Of a stretch of DNA of 40,084 nt, positions 23,174-31,274 are shown in pieces (position 1 is the first letter of the stretch; the number at the start of each line of letters is the position of its first letter). A program made the position numbers and the translations under genes. The notes beneath the pieces are model-generated. The model did not search any database and was not told the origin of the DNA. It worked only from the letters and a program-made list of their open reading frames with translations. This stretch comes from a virus. Where the stretch lies: positions 1 to 40,084 of the IMG/VR virus record IMGVR_UViG_3300044816_000056, one strand, 5' to 3'.

Positions 23174-24165
23174 GCGGTCATCCTCGATTCCTTGGTCTTC
23201 TCACGGAGCAGGTCGACGACGTCGCCCACCCGGTACAGCGGCTTGCCTTCGCCGTCCTCGCGCCACGCGAACAGCCGGCCGCGCTTGTCCATGCCGCGGA
23301 TCTGGCCGGCGGTGACGTGGTAGCCGGCGTCGGTGAGGGCGTGCGCGATGAACTGAGCCGACTCCAGCAGCTCCTCGGACTGCTCCAGCGCCCAGCGCAT
23401 CCGCTCCGACGCTCGGTATTCCTTTCCGCAGCCGAGCAGCTCGCCGGTCTCGTCGTCGCGAGCGCTGCAGCGGATCACCTTCGCACCGGGCCGGGTGTAG
23501 AGCGGCTGGTTGCACACCTGCGGCTGGTCGACCAGCTCGGGCACGACCACCGCGACCGGGCCGGGGGTGACGTCGACGGCCACCGTGACCAGCTCCGTGC
23601 ACAGCCCGGCGTAGCGCTTGCCGTGGTTGTCGACGGCCTGGTTGAGCGCCCGCTGCAGCTGCACCATCGCCGCGTACATCTCGCCGGCCAGCTCGTCCTG
23701 GCGGATGGCCTCGATGTTGGCGGTCAGCCACACGGCCAGTCCGGCCGTGGTGACGGCCGGCGTCCGCTCGATCCGGAAGTCCCGGCACGACTCGTGCAGG
23801 CACGCCGGGTGCACTGGGCCTATGACGGCGACCCTGGTGGTGACGGCGCGCTCGTGAAGGTTCGGGATCTCGGTGATGCCGCGGCTCTCGCACAGATGCC
23901 GGATCCAGGTGGACAGGCCGTTACGGGCCATGTCGAGCAGGTGGCCAGCACGCAGGTCGATCGGCAGCGGCTGGCTGGCCGCCTTGGTGTGGCTGCCGTT
24001 GTCGCGACGGCCGGCGTTGGCCTGACGGTTGATGGTGGTCTGCAGCTCGTCCAGCTGGGCGGGCAGCTCGGCGAGGATCTTCTCCAGCGTCCGGGTGCAT
24101 TGCTCGCACAGGTAGCCCTCGTGCGCTGGCCGTTCGACGCAGGCCGTGCACAGCGGTTCGGTCAC
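23170..24165 (-). CDS. Zinc-finger and helix-turn-helix DNA-binding protein
   Basis: A 331-residue protein. It starts with GTG 24165 in a GTGA overlap; the frame upstream of this is a shadow of the neighbouring gene. The N-terminal finger is CTACVERPAHEGYLCEQC (residues 5-22). A central CNQPLY...VIRCSARDDETGELLGCGKEY adds a second cysteine cluster. A C-terminal winged-helix-like segment (TDAGYHVTAGQIRGMDKRGRLFAWREDGEGKPLYRVGDVVDLL) follows. It is probably a DNA-binding factor working with the replication protein encoded just upstream. Confidence 0.72.
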   Translation of the reverse strand: MTEPLCTACVERPAHEGYLCEQCTRTLEKILAELPAQLDELQTTINRQANAGRRDNGSHTKAASQPLPIDLRAGHLLDMARNGLSTWIRHLCESRGITEIPNLHERAVTTRVAVIGPVHPACLHESCRDFRIERTPAVTTAGLAVWLTANIEAIRQDELAGEMYAAMVQLQRALNQAVDNHGKRYAGLCTELVTVAVDVTPGPVAVVVPELVDQPQVCNQPLYTRPGAKVIRCSARDDETGELLGCGKEYRASERMRWALEQSEELLESAQFIAHALTDAGYHVTAGQIRGMDKRGRLFAWREDGEGKPLYRVGDVVDLLREKTKESRMTA

Positions 24166-24467
24166 TTGGTTGGCCCGTCGTTGCCCTGCTCGGCGTCTCC
24201 ACGCGCGTGACCGGGCAAACGTCCGGGCGCGTCCGGTTCGCCGTCCACGGTGATCTCGATCGGCTTCTTGCTGATCGCCTCGGCCAGGTCGTGAGCGAGC
24301 ATCCACGTCGGGCTGATCGGGCCGGTGTCTCGCAGCCGCTCGGCGATGAACGCCGCGGCCTGCTCCAGCTGGGCCGGCGTCAAACCGTCGATAGGTTGCT
24401 TGGCCGCCGGGGCGTCGATGGGTTTCGAGGCGGGGATCAGCCAGCCGGCGCTGTCGTATTCGGTCAT
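24162..24467 (-). CDS. Small protein linking replication and HTH genes
   Basis: A 101-residue protein, ATGA-coupled to the polymerase fusion and GTGA-coupled to the next gene. The helix LTPAQLEQAAAFIAERLRDTGPIS is followed by a second helix (WMLAHDLAEAISKK) and a disordered acidic tail. No family is recognised. Its tight linkage suggests co-production with the polymerase. Confidence 0.6.
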   Translation of the reverse strand: MTEYDSAGWLIPASKPIDAPAAKQPIDGLTPAQLEQAAAFIAERLRDTGPISPTWMLAHDLAEAISKKPIEITVDGEPDAPGRLPGHARGDAEQGNDGPTK

Positions 24468-27400
24468 GAGGCGTCCTTCCAGGAGAAGCTAGGTTCGGAC
24501 GCCTCGGCTTTGATCGAGACCCCGAACAGGGTGGTTTCCATGGCCGCCACGAGGGTGGCGGTGGCTTCGGCGGCGTCGGCTTCGGGCACGAACACCAGCA
24601 CCTCGTCATGCACCGGCATCAGCACGGCGTTGCCCCAGCGGGTGTCGCGCCAGCGCATCAGCGTGTCCACCAGCAGCTCGCGGGCGGTGCCCTGCACGCA
24701 GTAGTTGAGGGCCTTGTGCGGCAGCTTCTGGTCCAGGTGGATGACCCGGCCGGAGTAGCTCTCGTACTTCGTCATGCCACCCTGCACGGCCCTCTTGAGC
24801 CCGGCCGTCCAGCTGGCCAGCTGCGGCGTCATCGCATCCAGTGAGGCCACGATGGCGTCGGCTTCGATCTCGGAGATGCCGAGGGTGCGGGTGATGCCGG
24901 GGATGCCGGAGCCGTACAGCCGGCCGAAGACGGCTCGCTTGGTGTTGTAGCGGTCTTCCTTCGTGGCGTCAGGGCCGTACGCCTGGCGGGCGATCTCCCA
25001 GTGCAGGTCGATGCCGTTGTCGAGCATCGTGATTAGGGTCTGGTCCTGGCTGAGTGCGGCCGCCACCCGGACTTCGACGCTGGCGAAGTCGGCGGACACG
25101 ATCAGCTCACCCGGGTCGGCCGTGACGCAGGCGCGCATGCCGCCTTGGCGCGGCACCTGCTGCAGGTTGGGCCGCACGCAGGACATCCGGCCGGTGTCCG
25201 CGCCGAGCGTGTAGACCGTGGGCCGGGCCCGCCCGTCGCCGCGGTGCACCAGCTGGGCGTAGGGCTCGAGGAACAGGCCCAGCACGGTCTCGTGGTGCTG
25301 GTAGTCCAGGCGGGCGCGGACCAGGTCGCCGACCGGGCCGTCAATCTTGGCGAACGGCTCCAGCACGCCCTTGGCCACACTCGGCCGGCCGGTCTTGGTG
25401 TGCGCCAGCGGTGCGCCCATCTCGATCAGCTTGGCGCCGACCTGCTGGTCAGAGCCGGGGTTGTCGATGCCGAATGCCTGCAGCCTTGCGCCGGCGGCCG
25501 CGAGGGCGTCGCGGTGCTCCGGCAGCTTGGCGTTGACGTGCTCGGCGTCCAGGCGCACGCCGTGGTGAGCCACGCGGGCGGTGAGCCGTTGGGCGGTCCG
25601 CTCGCGCTCCAGGACGTGCGGCGGGACGGCGGGGAGGATCTTGGCCAGCGCGGCGGTGTCGAGAACGTCGGAGGCCGCGTAGCGAACCATCGTCGTGCAG
25701 GCCGGATCCACCTGGGCCCAGCCGGAGCGCTCGAGCGGGGTGGTGGCCTTCGTGTCGGTCAGCCACTTACCCGCCTTGAACAGCGCCGCCCGGGCCCCGT
25801 CGGCCGCCGGCGCGGTGGCGGAGTCGCCGAGCACCGCGGCGGCCAGCTGCTTGAGGCCGGGGTCTGAGCCGGTGGACTGCGGGTCCGCCAGCTTGGCCGG
25901 GATCACCGTGTCGTGCATGCGGTCCCACGCGGCGTCCAGGTCGAACAGCTCGAGCGCGGCGAGCGGCACAAGATCCGCGGTTGCGGAGTGCGCGTGCAGA
26001 ACCTGGGCGTCGTGCAGGATCCGGCTGGCGAGTCCCGCGTGGGCCGGGTCGGCGGCGTCGAACACCAGGGCGGCGTGCTCGTTGCCCAGCTGGATCGTTC
26101 GGAGCGCGTAGTCGGCGTGCCCGATCGGGTAGCCCGTGGTCTCGACGTCCACCGTCAGCTCGGCGAGCATGCCGAAGGCCTCGACCAGTTCGGGCACGTT
26201 GGCGAGGTCGATCGAGCGGACCGAGCCGTCGCGGGTCACCACGGCCGGCAGTGTCACCAGCTCGCCGGCGGCATCGGCGATCGCCGCGGCCAGCGCCTCC
26301 GCCTTGGCGGCCACCTTGGCCGCGGCGCGCTCCGCCGGGTCGACCTTGGTGCGCTTGGGCTTGGCGGCCGTCGCCAGCTGCGCGGCGTCCCGGGCGTGAG
26401 CCTCGGCCTTGGCCGCCAGCAGGGTCGCCACGAGCTGCGCGGCGAACGTCGGGGGCGGGTTCGACGTGTGTGGAGGGTAGGTGGGGGCCTTTTCGGACTG
26501 TTGTGGAGGGTCCGCCGGGGCGCTACCCCCCGTATTTACTGGATTGGTGGGGGGTGTGGAGGGTGTGGGGGGTGGAGTGTCCCTCTCTTGCGTATATGCG
26601 CGTGTGTGTGCGCGTGCGTGATTAATAGGGTTAAGACCCTCCACACCCTCCACACCCTCCACCCGGGGTGCCCCCGCCCCAGCGATTACCGGCGTTTCCT
26701 GGTGTGGAGGGTTTGCCGCCGAACCCTCCACAACCCCTCCACCGGAGAGCCACGAACCGAGGGACCGGACGCGCAGTGCGCGGTAATTTCCGTTGCGCCG
26801 CTTGATCGCCGGGTAGCCGAGCTTGTTGAGCTCGATTCCCCATTTGGGCAAACTGGGCGTCGCTGAGTCCTTCATGCCCATGTCGCGCGCCCATTCCACG
26901 AACGCTCTGCGAAGGTCGTGGGCAGGTGTGCCGGCGTCGAACGGGTCGCACGCGCCCTCCACCCAGGCGTTGACCACGTTCTGCTCGGCCGCGATCTCCT
27001 CGGCGCGGTATCGGTAGCGCTCCGGAGCTGATTCGGTCCGCCCCGTGTTCTCATCAGCCAGCCACCCGGCCGCCTCGCGCATCAAGGCCGCCAGCACGCC
27101 GGGGGCTTCCGCCCGCCATGCCGGCCCGGATGGGCTGCCGATAGCGCGCCGAGCCGCGATGACCTCGACCGGGTCGCCTTCACAAGGGATGAGCCGGACC
27201 CGTCGCCGGACTGCCGGATCGGTCAGCAGCGGCGCCTCGTTGGCGGTGAGCACCAGGGTGTGCGTGGGGGTGAAGGTGATCGGGTTTCGGCCCATGTCGT
27301 TACCGGTGAGCTCGCCGCCCCCAGTGAGCTGCTTGAGCCGCTCCTGACTGGACGCGCTGTCCCGGGGCGCCTCGTCGATGAATGACAGCCGGCGGCCTTT

Positions 27401-29206
27401 CAGGGCCGTGACGATCGAGGCGTGAGAGCGATCGGTGCCACCCAGCAGCCGGGGGTCCGCCGCGTGGGCGTACGAGCCGAGCACCGACATGATGAGCACG
27501 ATCACCTGGGTCTTGCCGCGGTCACCTTCGCCGACCAGGATCGGCAGCACCTTGGCCGCGTCCCCCGTGACGGCGACGGACAGCACCCGCAGCGCCCAGG
27601 CACGCAGCTCGGGATCTGGCCAGACGGCCGCGGTGAAGGCATCCCAGAGCGGCGTCGGCCGCACCAGCGGAGCGACCGCGGCCGCGCGCAGGTGCGGGGT
27701 GGACGGGTCGACGAACGCCTGGGTCGGCTGGTCGATTGACGCGCGCAGATCCCACGCGACTCCGCCGGCCCAAAGCAGCCACGTGTCCCGGTCCAGGTCA
27801 GCAGCAGCGACGGCGCAAGGGTGCGTGCCGCCGGCGAGCAGCGCACGCATCTTCTTAGCGATCGCTCCGGACGGCGCGGCGGACATGAATCGACGGCGAC
27901 GATCGGCCTGAGAGCGCGCGTCGGTGCCTTTGTCCGCGTCGGGATCACCGTGCGGCATGAGCGCCGCGACCTCGGTGATCGCCCACTCGGACAGGTCGGT
28001 GAGGTCCTCCCAGTATTCGGGCCCGCGTCGGAGCCAGCCGTGGGAGTCGTAGGCGTAGCGCATCACCGGGAACATCCGCTCGAGGACCGCCTGGCCGAGG
28101 TGGTGGTCCAGGTGGAACAGCGGGTCGAAAAGGTGCGCGCCGATGGCTTCCCGCACGCTCCACGCCCGCGGCGGCGCGATCGGCTCGGCTGGGTCTCCGC
28201 CGGGCAAACCACCGGGTGACGGGGCCGGGACGAGTGTGAGGCCGATCGACTCGAAGCAAGGGTCGCGGTCAACGGGCGCGGTGCGCCCGACGCGCGTAAC
28301 CGCCTTGCGGGCGGCGGTAACGAACATCCGCAGCCACTCGTCACCGCGGTCCTCGCCGGCGGTGATCCGCTCCCACAGTTCCGTCAGCTCGTCGAAGGCC
28401 GTGCCCAGGCCGGGGTGACCGTCCGCCGCGAGCTGCACGAGGTTCCACGCCCGGTCATCAGCCGCATCGTGACGGGTGCCGGTGGTGGACGCTTCGATCA
28501 GTCGGTGTGCGTCCAGCAGCGCGGTGGCCATCTGGGCGCACGCCGGCCGGTCGTCGTCCGAGATCGCCGACCACATCTGCTCGCCGTCGGACTGCGGCGC
28601 GGCCAGGTCGGTGACGCCGGAAGCGCCCTCACGCAGGCCGGCCACCCACGCCTCGGGCAGTTCGGGCAGCTCGTTCGGCTTGGGCGGCGGTGACGGTAGA
28701 TTCCGCGGGTCGTACCACTGATAGACCGCGCCGGCGCCCACATGGAGCGAGGGCCAGACGACGGCGTAGCGGTGGTGGCGCTGGATGATCTCGACGTCCG
28801 GGCCGAGCACCGTGGCGTAGCGCTCGACCGGCACGCGGAAAAACATGATCTGGCTGGGGCCGGGGCCGGCTTCGCTGCCGCGGGCGGTGCTCGACCAGGT
28901 CGCCGGCAACGGCCCCCAGCGCTGCCAGGCCGCGTTGACGGTATCGGCACCGCGCTTGGTCACCTCGCCTTTGACGTACTCGTCGACGTCGATACCGATG
29001 ACGCCTTCGGGCATCCGGATCGCGATCGAGCTGTCGGCGTGGCTGCCGGCCCAGCGCACCAGCTGCTCGGGGTCGGCGTCCACGCCGCTGGCGCCGGTGA
29101 AGCCCGCCGGCGGCGGCGTCTTGGTCTCAGGCGGCACCGGAACGACCGGCCAACCGGCCTGCGCGTACGCGAGGACCGAGTCGGCGAAGGGGCGGGGCTG
29201 GTTCAT
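24464..29206 (-). CDS. Fused AEP primase / SF3 helicase / DEDDy exonuclease / family A DNA polymerase
   Basis: A single 1580-residue chain. Domains in order: AEP-type primase-polymerase, about 1-195 (metal site GIDVDEY with D73 and D75; HRYAVVWPS near 145-153); D5-like region, about 340-520; SF3 helicase, about 540-690 (Walker A GEGDRGKT 559-566, Walker B LSFIDEA 607-613, sensor LVLTANEAP 651-659) and a winged-helix-like region to about 815; disordered Pro/Gly linker 820-930; 3'-5' exonuclease with intact DEDDy set D1020, E1022, D1078, Y1176, D1180; polymerase with motif A D1373, motif B R1419, K1423, F1427, Y1431 and motif C VHDE with D1534. All catalytic motifs are present, so one protein could prime, unwind, copy and proofread. 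These are normally separate proteins. The frame is open throughout. Confidence 0.93.
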   Translation of the reverse strand: MNQPRPFADSVLAYAQAGWPVVPVPPETKTPPPAGFTGASGVDADPEQLVRWAGSHADSSIAIRMPEGVIGIDVDEYVKGEVTKRGADTVNAAWQRWGPLPATWSSTARGSEAGPGPSQIMFFRVPVERYATVLGPDVEIIQRHHRYAVVWPSLHVGAGAVYQWYDPRNLPSPPPKPNELPELPEAWVAGLREGASGVTDLAAPQSDGEQMWSAISDDDRPACAQMATALLDAHRLIEASTTGTRHDAADDRAWNLVQLAADGHPGLGTAFDELTELWERITAGEDRGDEWLRMFVTAARKAVTRVGRTAPVDRDPCFESIGLTLVPAPSPGGLPGGDPAEPIAPPRAWSVREAIGAHLFDPLFHLDHHLGQAVLERMFPVMRYAYDSHGWLRRGPEYWEDLTDLSEWAITEVAALMPHGDPDADKGTDARSQADRRRRFMSAAPSGAIAKKMRALLAGGTHPCAVAAADLDRDTWLLWAGGVAWDLRASIDQPTQAFVDPSTPHLRAAAVAPLVRPTPLWDAFTAAVWPDPELRAWALRVLSVAVTGDAAKVLPILVGEGDRGKTQVIVLIMSVLGSYAHAADPRLLGGTDRSHASIVTALKGRRLSFIDEAPRDSASSQERLKQLTGGGELTGNDMGRNPITFTPTHTLVLTANEAPLLTDPAVRRRVRLIPCEGDPVEVIAARRAIGSPSGPAWRAEAPGVLAALMREAAGWLADENTGRTESAPERYRYRAEEIAAEQNVVNAWVEGACDPFDAGTPAHDLRRAFVEWARDMGMKDSATPSLPKWGIELNKLGYPAIKRRNGNYRALRVRSLGSWLSGGGVVEGSAANPPHQETPVIAGAGAPRVEGVEGVEGLNPINHARAHTRAYTQERDTPPPTPSTPPTNPVNTGGSAPADPPQQSEKAPTYPPHTSNPPPTFAAQLVATLLAAKAEAHARDAAQLATAAKPKRTKVDPAERAAAKVAAKAEALAAAIADAAGELVTLPAVVTRDGSVRSIDLANVPELVEAFGMLAELTVDVETTGYPIGHADYALRTIQLGNEHAALVFDAADPAHAGLASRILHDAQVLHAHSATADLVPLAALELFDLDAAWDRMHDTVIPAKLADPQSTGSDPGLKQLAAAVLGDSATAPAADGARAALFKAGKWLTDTKATTPLERSGWAQVDPACTTMVRYAASDVLDTAALAKILPAVPPHVLERERTAQRLTARVAHHGVRLDAEHVNAKLPEHRDALAAAGARLQAFGIDNPGSDQQVGAKLIEMGAPLAHTKTGRPSVAKGVLEPFAKIDGPVGDLVRARLDYQHHETVLGLFLEPYAQLVHRGDGRARPTVYTLGADTGRMSCVRPNLQQVPRQGGMRACVTADPGELIVSADFASVEVRVAAALSQDQTLITMLDNGIDLHWEIARQAYGPDATKEDRYNTKRAVFGRLYGSGIPGITRTLGISEIEADAIVASLDAMTPQLASWTAGLKRAVQGGMTKYESYSGRVIHLDQKLPHKALNYCVQGTARELLVDTLMRWRDTRWGNAVLMPVHDEVLVFVPEADAAEATATLVAAMETTLFGVSIKAEASEPSFSWKDAS
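26469..26743. other. Iteron array with Z-DNA tract, putative replication origin inside the polymerase gene
   Basis: Seven exact copies of TGTGGAGGG or its complement start at 26469, 26502, 26555, 26637, 26646, 26703 and 26724, plus one-mismatch copies at 26564, 26655 and 26735. The copies at 26637-26663 are in perfect 9-bp tandem. Left and right groups face each other around 26589-26620, where 32 bases alternate strictly pyrimidine-purine (T-G, C-G, T-A steps), followed by ATTAATAGGGTTAA. The array coincides with linker residues about 822-913. Both orientations are used although they encode unrelated peptides (VEG versus PPH or PPQ), which argues for selection on the DNA. Confidence 0.6.
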
Positions 29207-30144
29207 GCGGTCCTTCCAGTGGGCATCGCTGCCGGGATGCCGTTGCGTTTGCGGAATACGGCCAAGGTGTTCGGTGCGCGGCCGAGGCGCGTCTCGATCG
29301 CGCCGTCGCTCCAGCCGAGGGCCACCAACCGGCGCACGGCCTCGGCGAGCTCGGGGCTGGTGTGGAATTCGGTGTGGCGGAGGGTTCCGGCCATCAACCG
29401 ATCCACGGCGACCTCGTCGAGCTCGGCCGTGGTGGCCGCCTTGCCCTCGAGCACGGGCAGCCTGGTGACGGGCCGCTCCAGCAGGTCGCGGGTGACGTAG
29501 CGCTTGATCGTCCCGATGCGTTGCGCGATCTCGGCTTCGGACAGGCCGCGCTTGGTCATCAACGCCACTCGAACCGGCCGCGGCAGCGTCACGTCATCGA
29601 TGAGCACCGTGCCGCGGTAGGAACGGGTGCCTTCCGGCTGCGCCTGCGGGTCGTCGATGCTGTCGTCGTCCCACCAGATCGGCGGGAGCCAGCCGCGGCG
29701 GCGTGCGGTCTCTCTAGCCCGGCTGGACGGCCCGGGGATGTCGCGCAGGTCCTCGTAGAGCGCCATGACCTGCTGGGCCCACTCGGCCCGCATCAGGGGC
29801 ACCCGGGCGGTCTGTATCTGGGTTACGCCGAGGCGCTTGGCGAGATCGCGCTTGGGGTAGCCGATAGCGACGAGGGCCTCGATCCGCCGGCGAGTTCCAG
29901 CCGCAGGAACCAGGCCGTCGATGGAGACGCCGCGGTTGAGCCGGGTGCGCAGCAGTTTCTCCGCCGTACCTTGACGAATCTGCATTGATGCTGAGCGGCC
30001 GGGATGCTCGCCCAGCATGACCTGGATAGCGGTGCGGTTCACGCCCGACGCGAATTGGATCTGAGACAGGCTCATGCCGCCGGCCAGCAGCGCCTTGACG
30101 TGCTGGCGTGCCGGTTCGGCGTCGACCTGATCGGAATAGGGCAT
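29203..30144 (-). CDS. Multi-helix-turn-helix DNA-binding protein
   Basis: A 313-residue protein starting at ATG 30144 (TGATG overlap). It has at least four HTH-like segments: 17-44 (AGGMSLSQIQFASGVNRTAI), 90-113 (AIGYPKRDLAKRLGVTQIQT), 196-222 (TKRGLSEAEIAQRIGTIKRY) and 271-300 (ALGWSDGAIETRLGRAPNTL). Between the second and third lies GWLPPIWWDDDSIDDP, a motif recurring in actinophage HTH proteins. It is ATGA-coupled to the fused polymerase. Several DNA-reading units in one chain would suit binding to repeated sites such as the 9-mer array; that link is inference. Confidence 0.72.
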   Translation of the reverse strand: MPYSDQVDAEPARQHVKALLAGGMSLSQIQFASGVNRTAIQVMLGEHPGRSASMQIRQGTAEKLLRTRLNRGVSIDGLVPAAGTRRRIEALVAIGYPKRDLAKRLGVTQIQTARVPLMRAEWAQQVMALYEDLRDIPGPSSRARETARRRGWLPPIWWDDDSIDDPQAQPEGTRSYRGTVLIDDVTLPRPVRVALMTKRGLSEAEIAQRIGTIKRYVTRDLLERPVTRLPVLEGKAATTAELDEVAVDRLMAGTLRHTEFHTSPELAEAVRRLVALGWSDGAIETRLGRAPNTLAVFRKRNGIPAAMPTGRTA

Positions 30145-30338
30145 CAGAAGCACTCCCCCGCGTGAACCAGGAAGCAGCGCGGGCAGCTGCGCTCGGTCGG
30201 GGCCAGCTCCAGCTCGGGCGGCGGGCACTCGAGGTGCACCAGGTCGTCGCGGGCGTTGTAGGCGGCTTCCTGCCCGGGCACGATCGGGCCGGTGCATTCC
30301 TCGCAGGTGCCGTGGTACTGCGCGGTGAAGGTGCTCAT
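30144..30338 (-). CDS. Zinc-ribbon protein
   Basis: A 64-residue protein: CEEC at 12-15 (HGTCEECTGPIVPGQ), LECPPPE, and CPRC at 52-55. The TGTCEECxxPIxxGxxA pattern resembles actinobacterial Zn-ribbon proteins that look like LIM/treble-clef knuckles. It is coupled to the multi-HTH gene by TGATG. The function is unknown. Confidence 0.68.
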   Translation of the reverse strand: MSTFTAQYHGTCEECTGPIVPGQEAAYNARDDLVHLECPPPELELAPTERSCPRCFLVHAGECF

Positions 30339-30400
30339 CGATCTGCCGCAGATTCGAGCAATTGCGCGGATGCCTGGACAGCACCGGCAGACTTAGGGGT

Positions 30401-30580
30401 ATGCAACGACAAGTGACGATGTTTGAAGAGGATCTCGACCAGGGGCTGCCCCAGATCCAGCTCGCGGTCAACCAGGTCCTGGCCAACTACACCGATGAAG
30501 ACTGGACGCTCGAGCAGGTGGTTCAGCATCGGACTGACACGTCGATTGAGTTCGCGCTCTACTGGGTGAAGGACGACTGA
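30401..30580 (+). CDS. Plus-strand acidic mini-protein in the early region
   Basis: A 59-residue protein from ATG 30401 (AGGGG immediately upstream; ATG 30419 is an alternative). Helix-rich and acidic: FEEDLDQGLPQIQLAVNQVLANYTDEDWTLEQVVQHRTDTSIEFALYWVKDD. It opposes the early operon, so it interrupts the minus-strand gene string between 30339 and 30582. It is possibly expressed from the lysogen. No family is recognised. Confidence 0.6.
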   Translation: MQRQVTMFEEDLDQGLPQIQLAVNQVLANYTDEDWTLEQVVQHRTDTSIEFALYWVKDD

Positions 30581-30582
30581 TC

Positions 30583-31053
30583 TCATCGCACGGCCACCTT
30601 TGAGCTGAGTGGATCGGCCAGCAGGGACTCGTGAACACCGGCGTAGAGGGCGTGCCTGGCGGCGTCGCGGGCGTGGCCCATGCCTTTGGTGGCGGCCAGG
30701 AGCCCGGCGGCTTCGAGGCGCTTCTCGGTGGCCCAGGTTTTGACGGTGGCGGCGTTGCGGCTGAACGTCTGCACGCCGAGGGTGCCGAGCGCGCCGATCA
30801 GCTCGCGGGTCATGTGCCCGGCCGCGGCGCTACCGGACCGCCCGGCGCGGCCGCTGACCACGAACCGCTCCACCGCGATCAGGCCCGTGTCCCACACGGT
30901 GTCATCGACCAGGGCGCCGACGAGCAGCATGGCGGCCTCGTATCCGTAGGCCTGGTACAGCAACGGCTCGACGGCCATCGCCTGCTCCACGATGTGTAGG
31001 GCGCACACGCCGGTGGTCATCCCCGGGTCGACGCCGATCACCAGGGCCGTCAC
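30583..31053 (-). CDS. RuvC-like Holliday junction resolvase
   Basis: A 156-residue protein from GTG 31053 (GTGA overlap). RNase-H-fold motifs: VIGVDPGMTTG with D9, LIAVERFVV with E62, and GMGHARDAARHALYAG with D130. These match actinophage RuvC-like nucleases, somewhat shorter than cellular RuvC. It should resolve branched replication or recombination intermediates before packaging. Confidence 0.85.
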   Translation of the reverse strand: MTALVIGVDPGMTTGVCALHIVEQAMAVEPLLYQAYGYEAAMLLVGALVDDTVWDTGLIAVERFVVSGRAGRSGSAAAGHMTRELIGALGTLGVQTFSRNAATVKTWATEKRLEAAGLLAATKGMGHARDAARHALYAGVHESLLADPLSSKVAVR

Positions 31054-31256
31054 GCTGGGATCTCCGCTGGTCGGTCGGCGGGAGCGTCGATGACCGTGCG
31101 CACGGCGTTCGCGCAGGTGGGACAGAGCCGTACGTTGCGGATGGGGTGACCAGTGATGGTGATCACGGACCAACCGGAGGGGTCGGCGGGCAGACCGGCG
31201 ACCGAGTCCTGATCTGCCGTTGCAACGCACCGGCTGCAGGTCAGGTAGGTGCTCAT
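31050..31256 (-). CDS. Zinc-ribbon protein
   Basis: A 68-residue protein: CSRC at 7-10 and CPTC at 45-48 around a beta segment (WSVITITGHPIRNVRL). A typical two-knuckle ribbon of unknown role. It starts at ATG 31256, 18 bases from the divergent plus-strand gene, and is GTGA-coupled to the resolvase. Confidence 0.68.
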   Translation of the reverse strand: MSTYLTCSRCVATADQDSVAGLPADPSGWSVITITGHPIRNVRLCPTCANAVRTVIDAPADRPAEIPA

Positions 31257-31274
31257 GAGGCACACTCCGTGGTC

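Noticed and set aside
26469-26743. CRISPR array
   Set aside because: Repeats are 9 bp, in both orientations, irregularly spaced and inside an open gene; no cas genes other than a stand-alone Cas4-like nuclease.
26440-26750. Intein or intron between helicase and polymerase halves
   Set aside because: No Cys/Ser start, no HN-C end, no splicing-block motifs; the segment is a Pro/Gly-rich linker with the frame intact.
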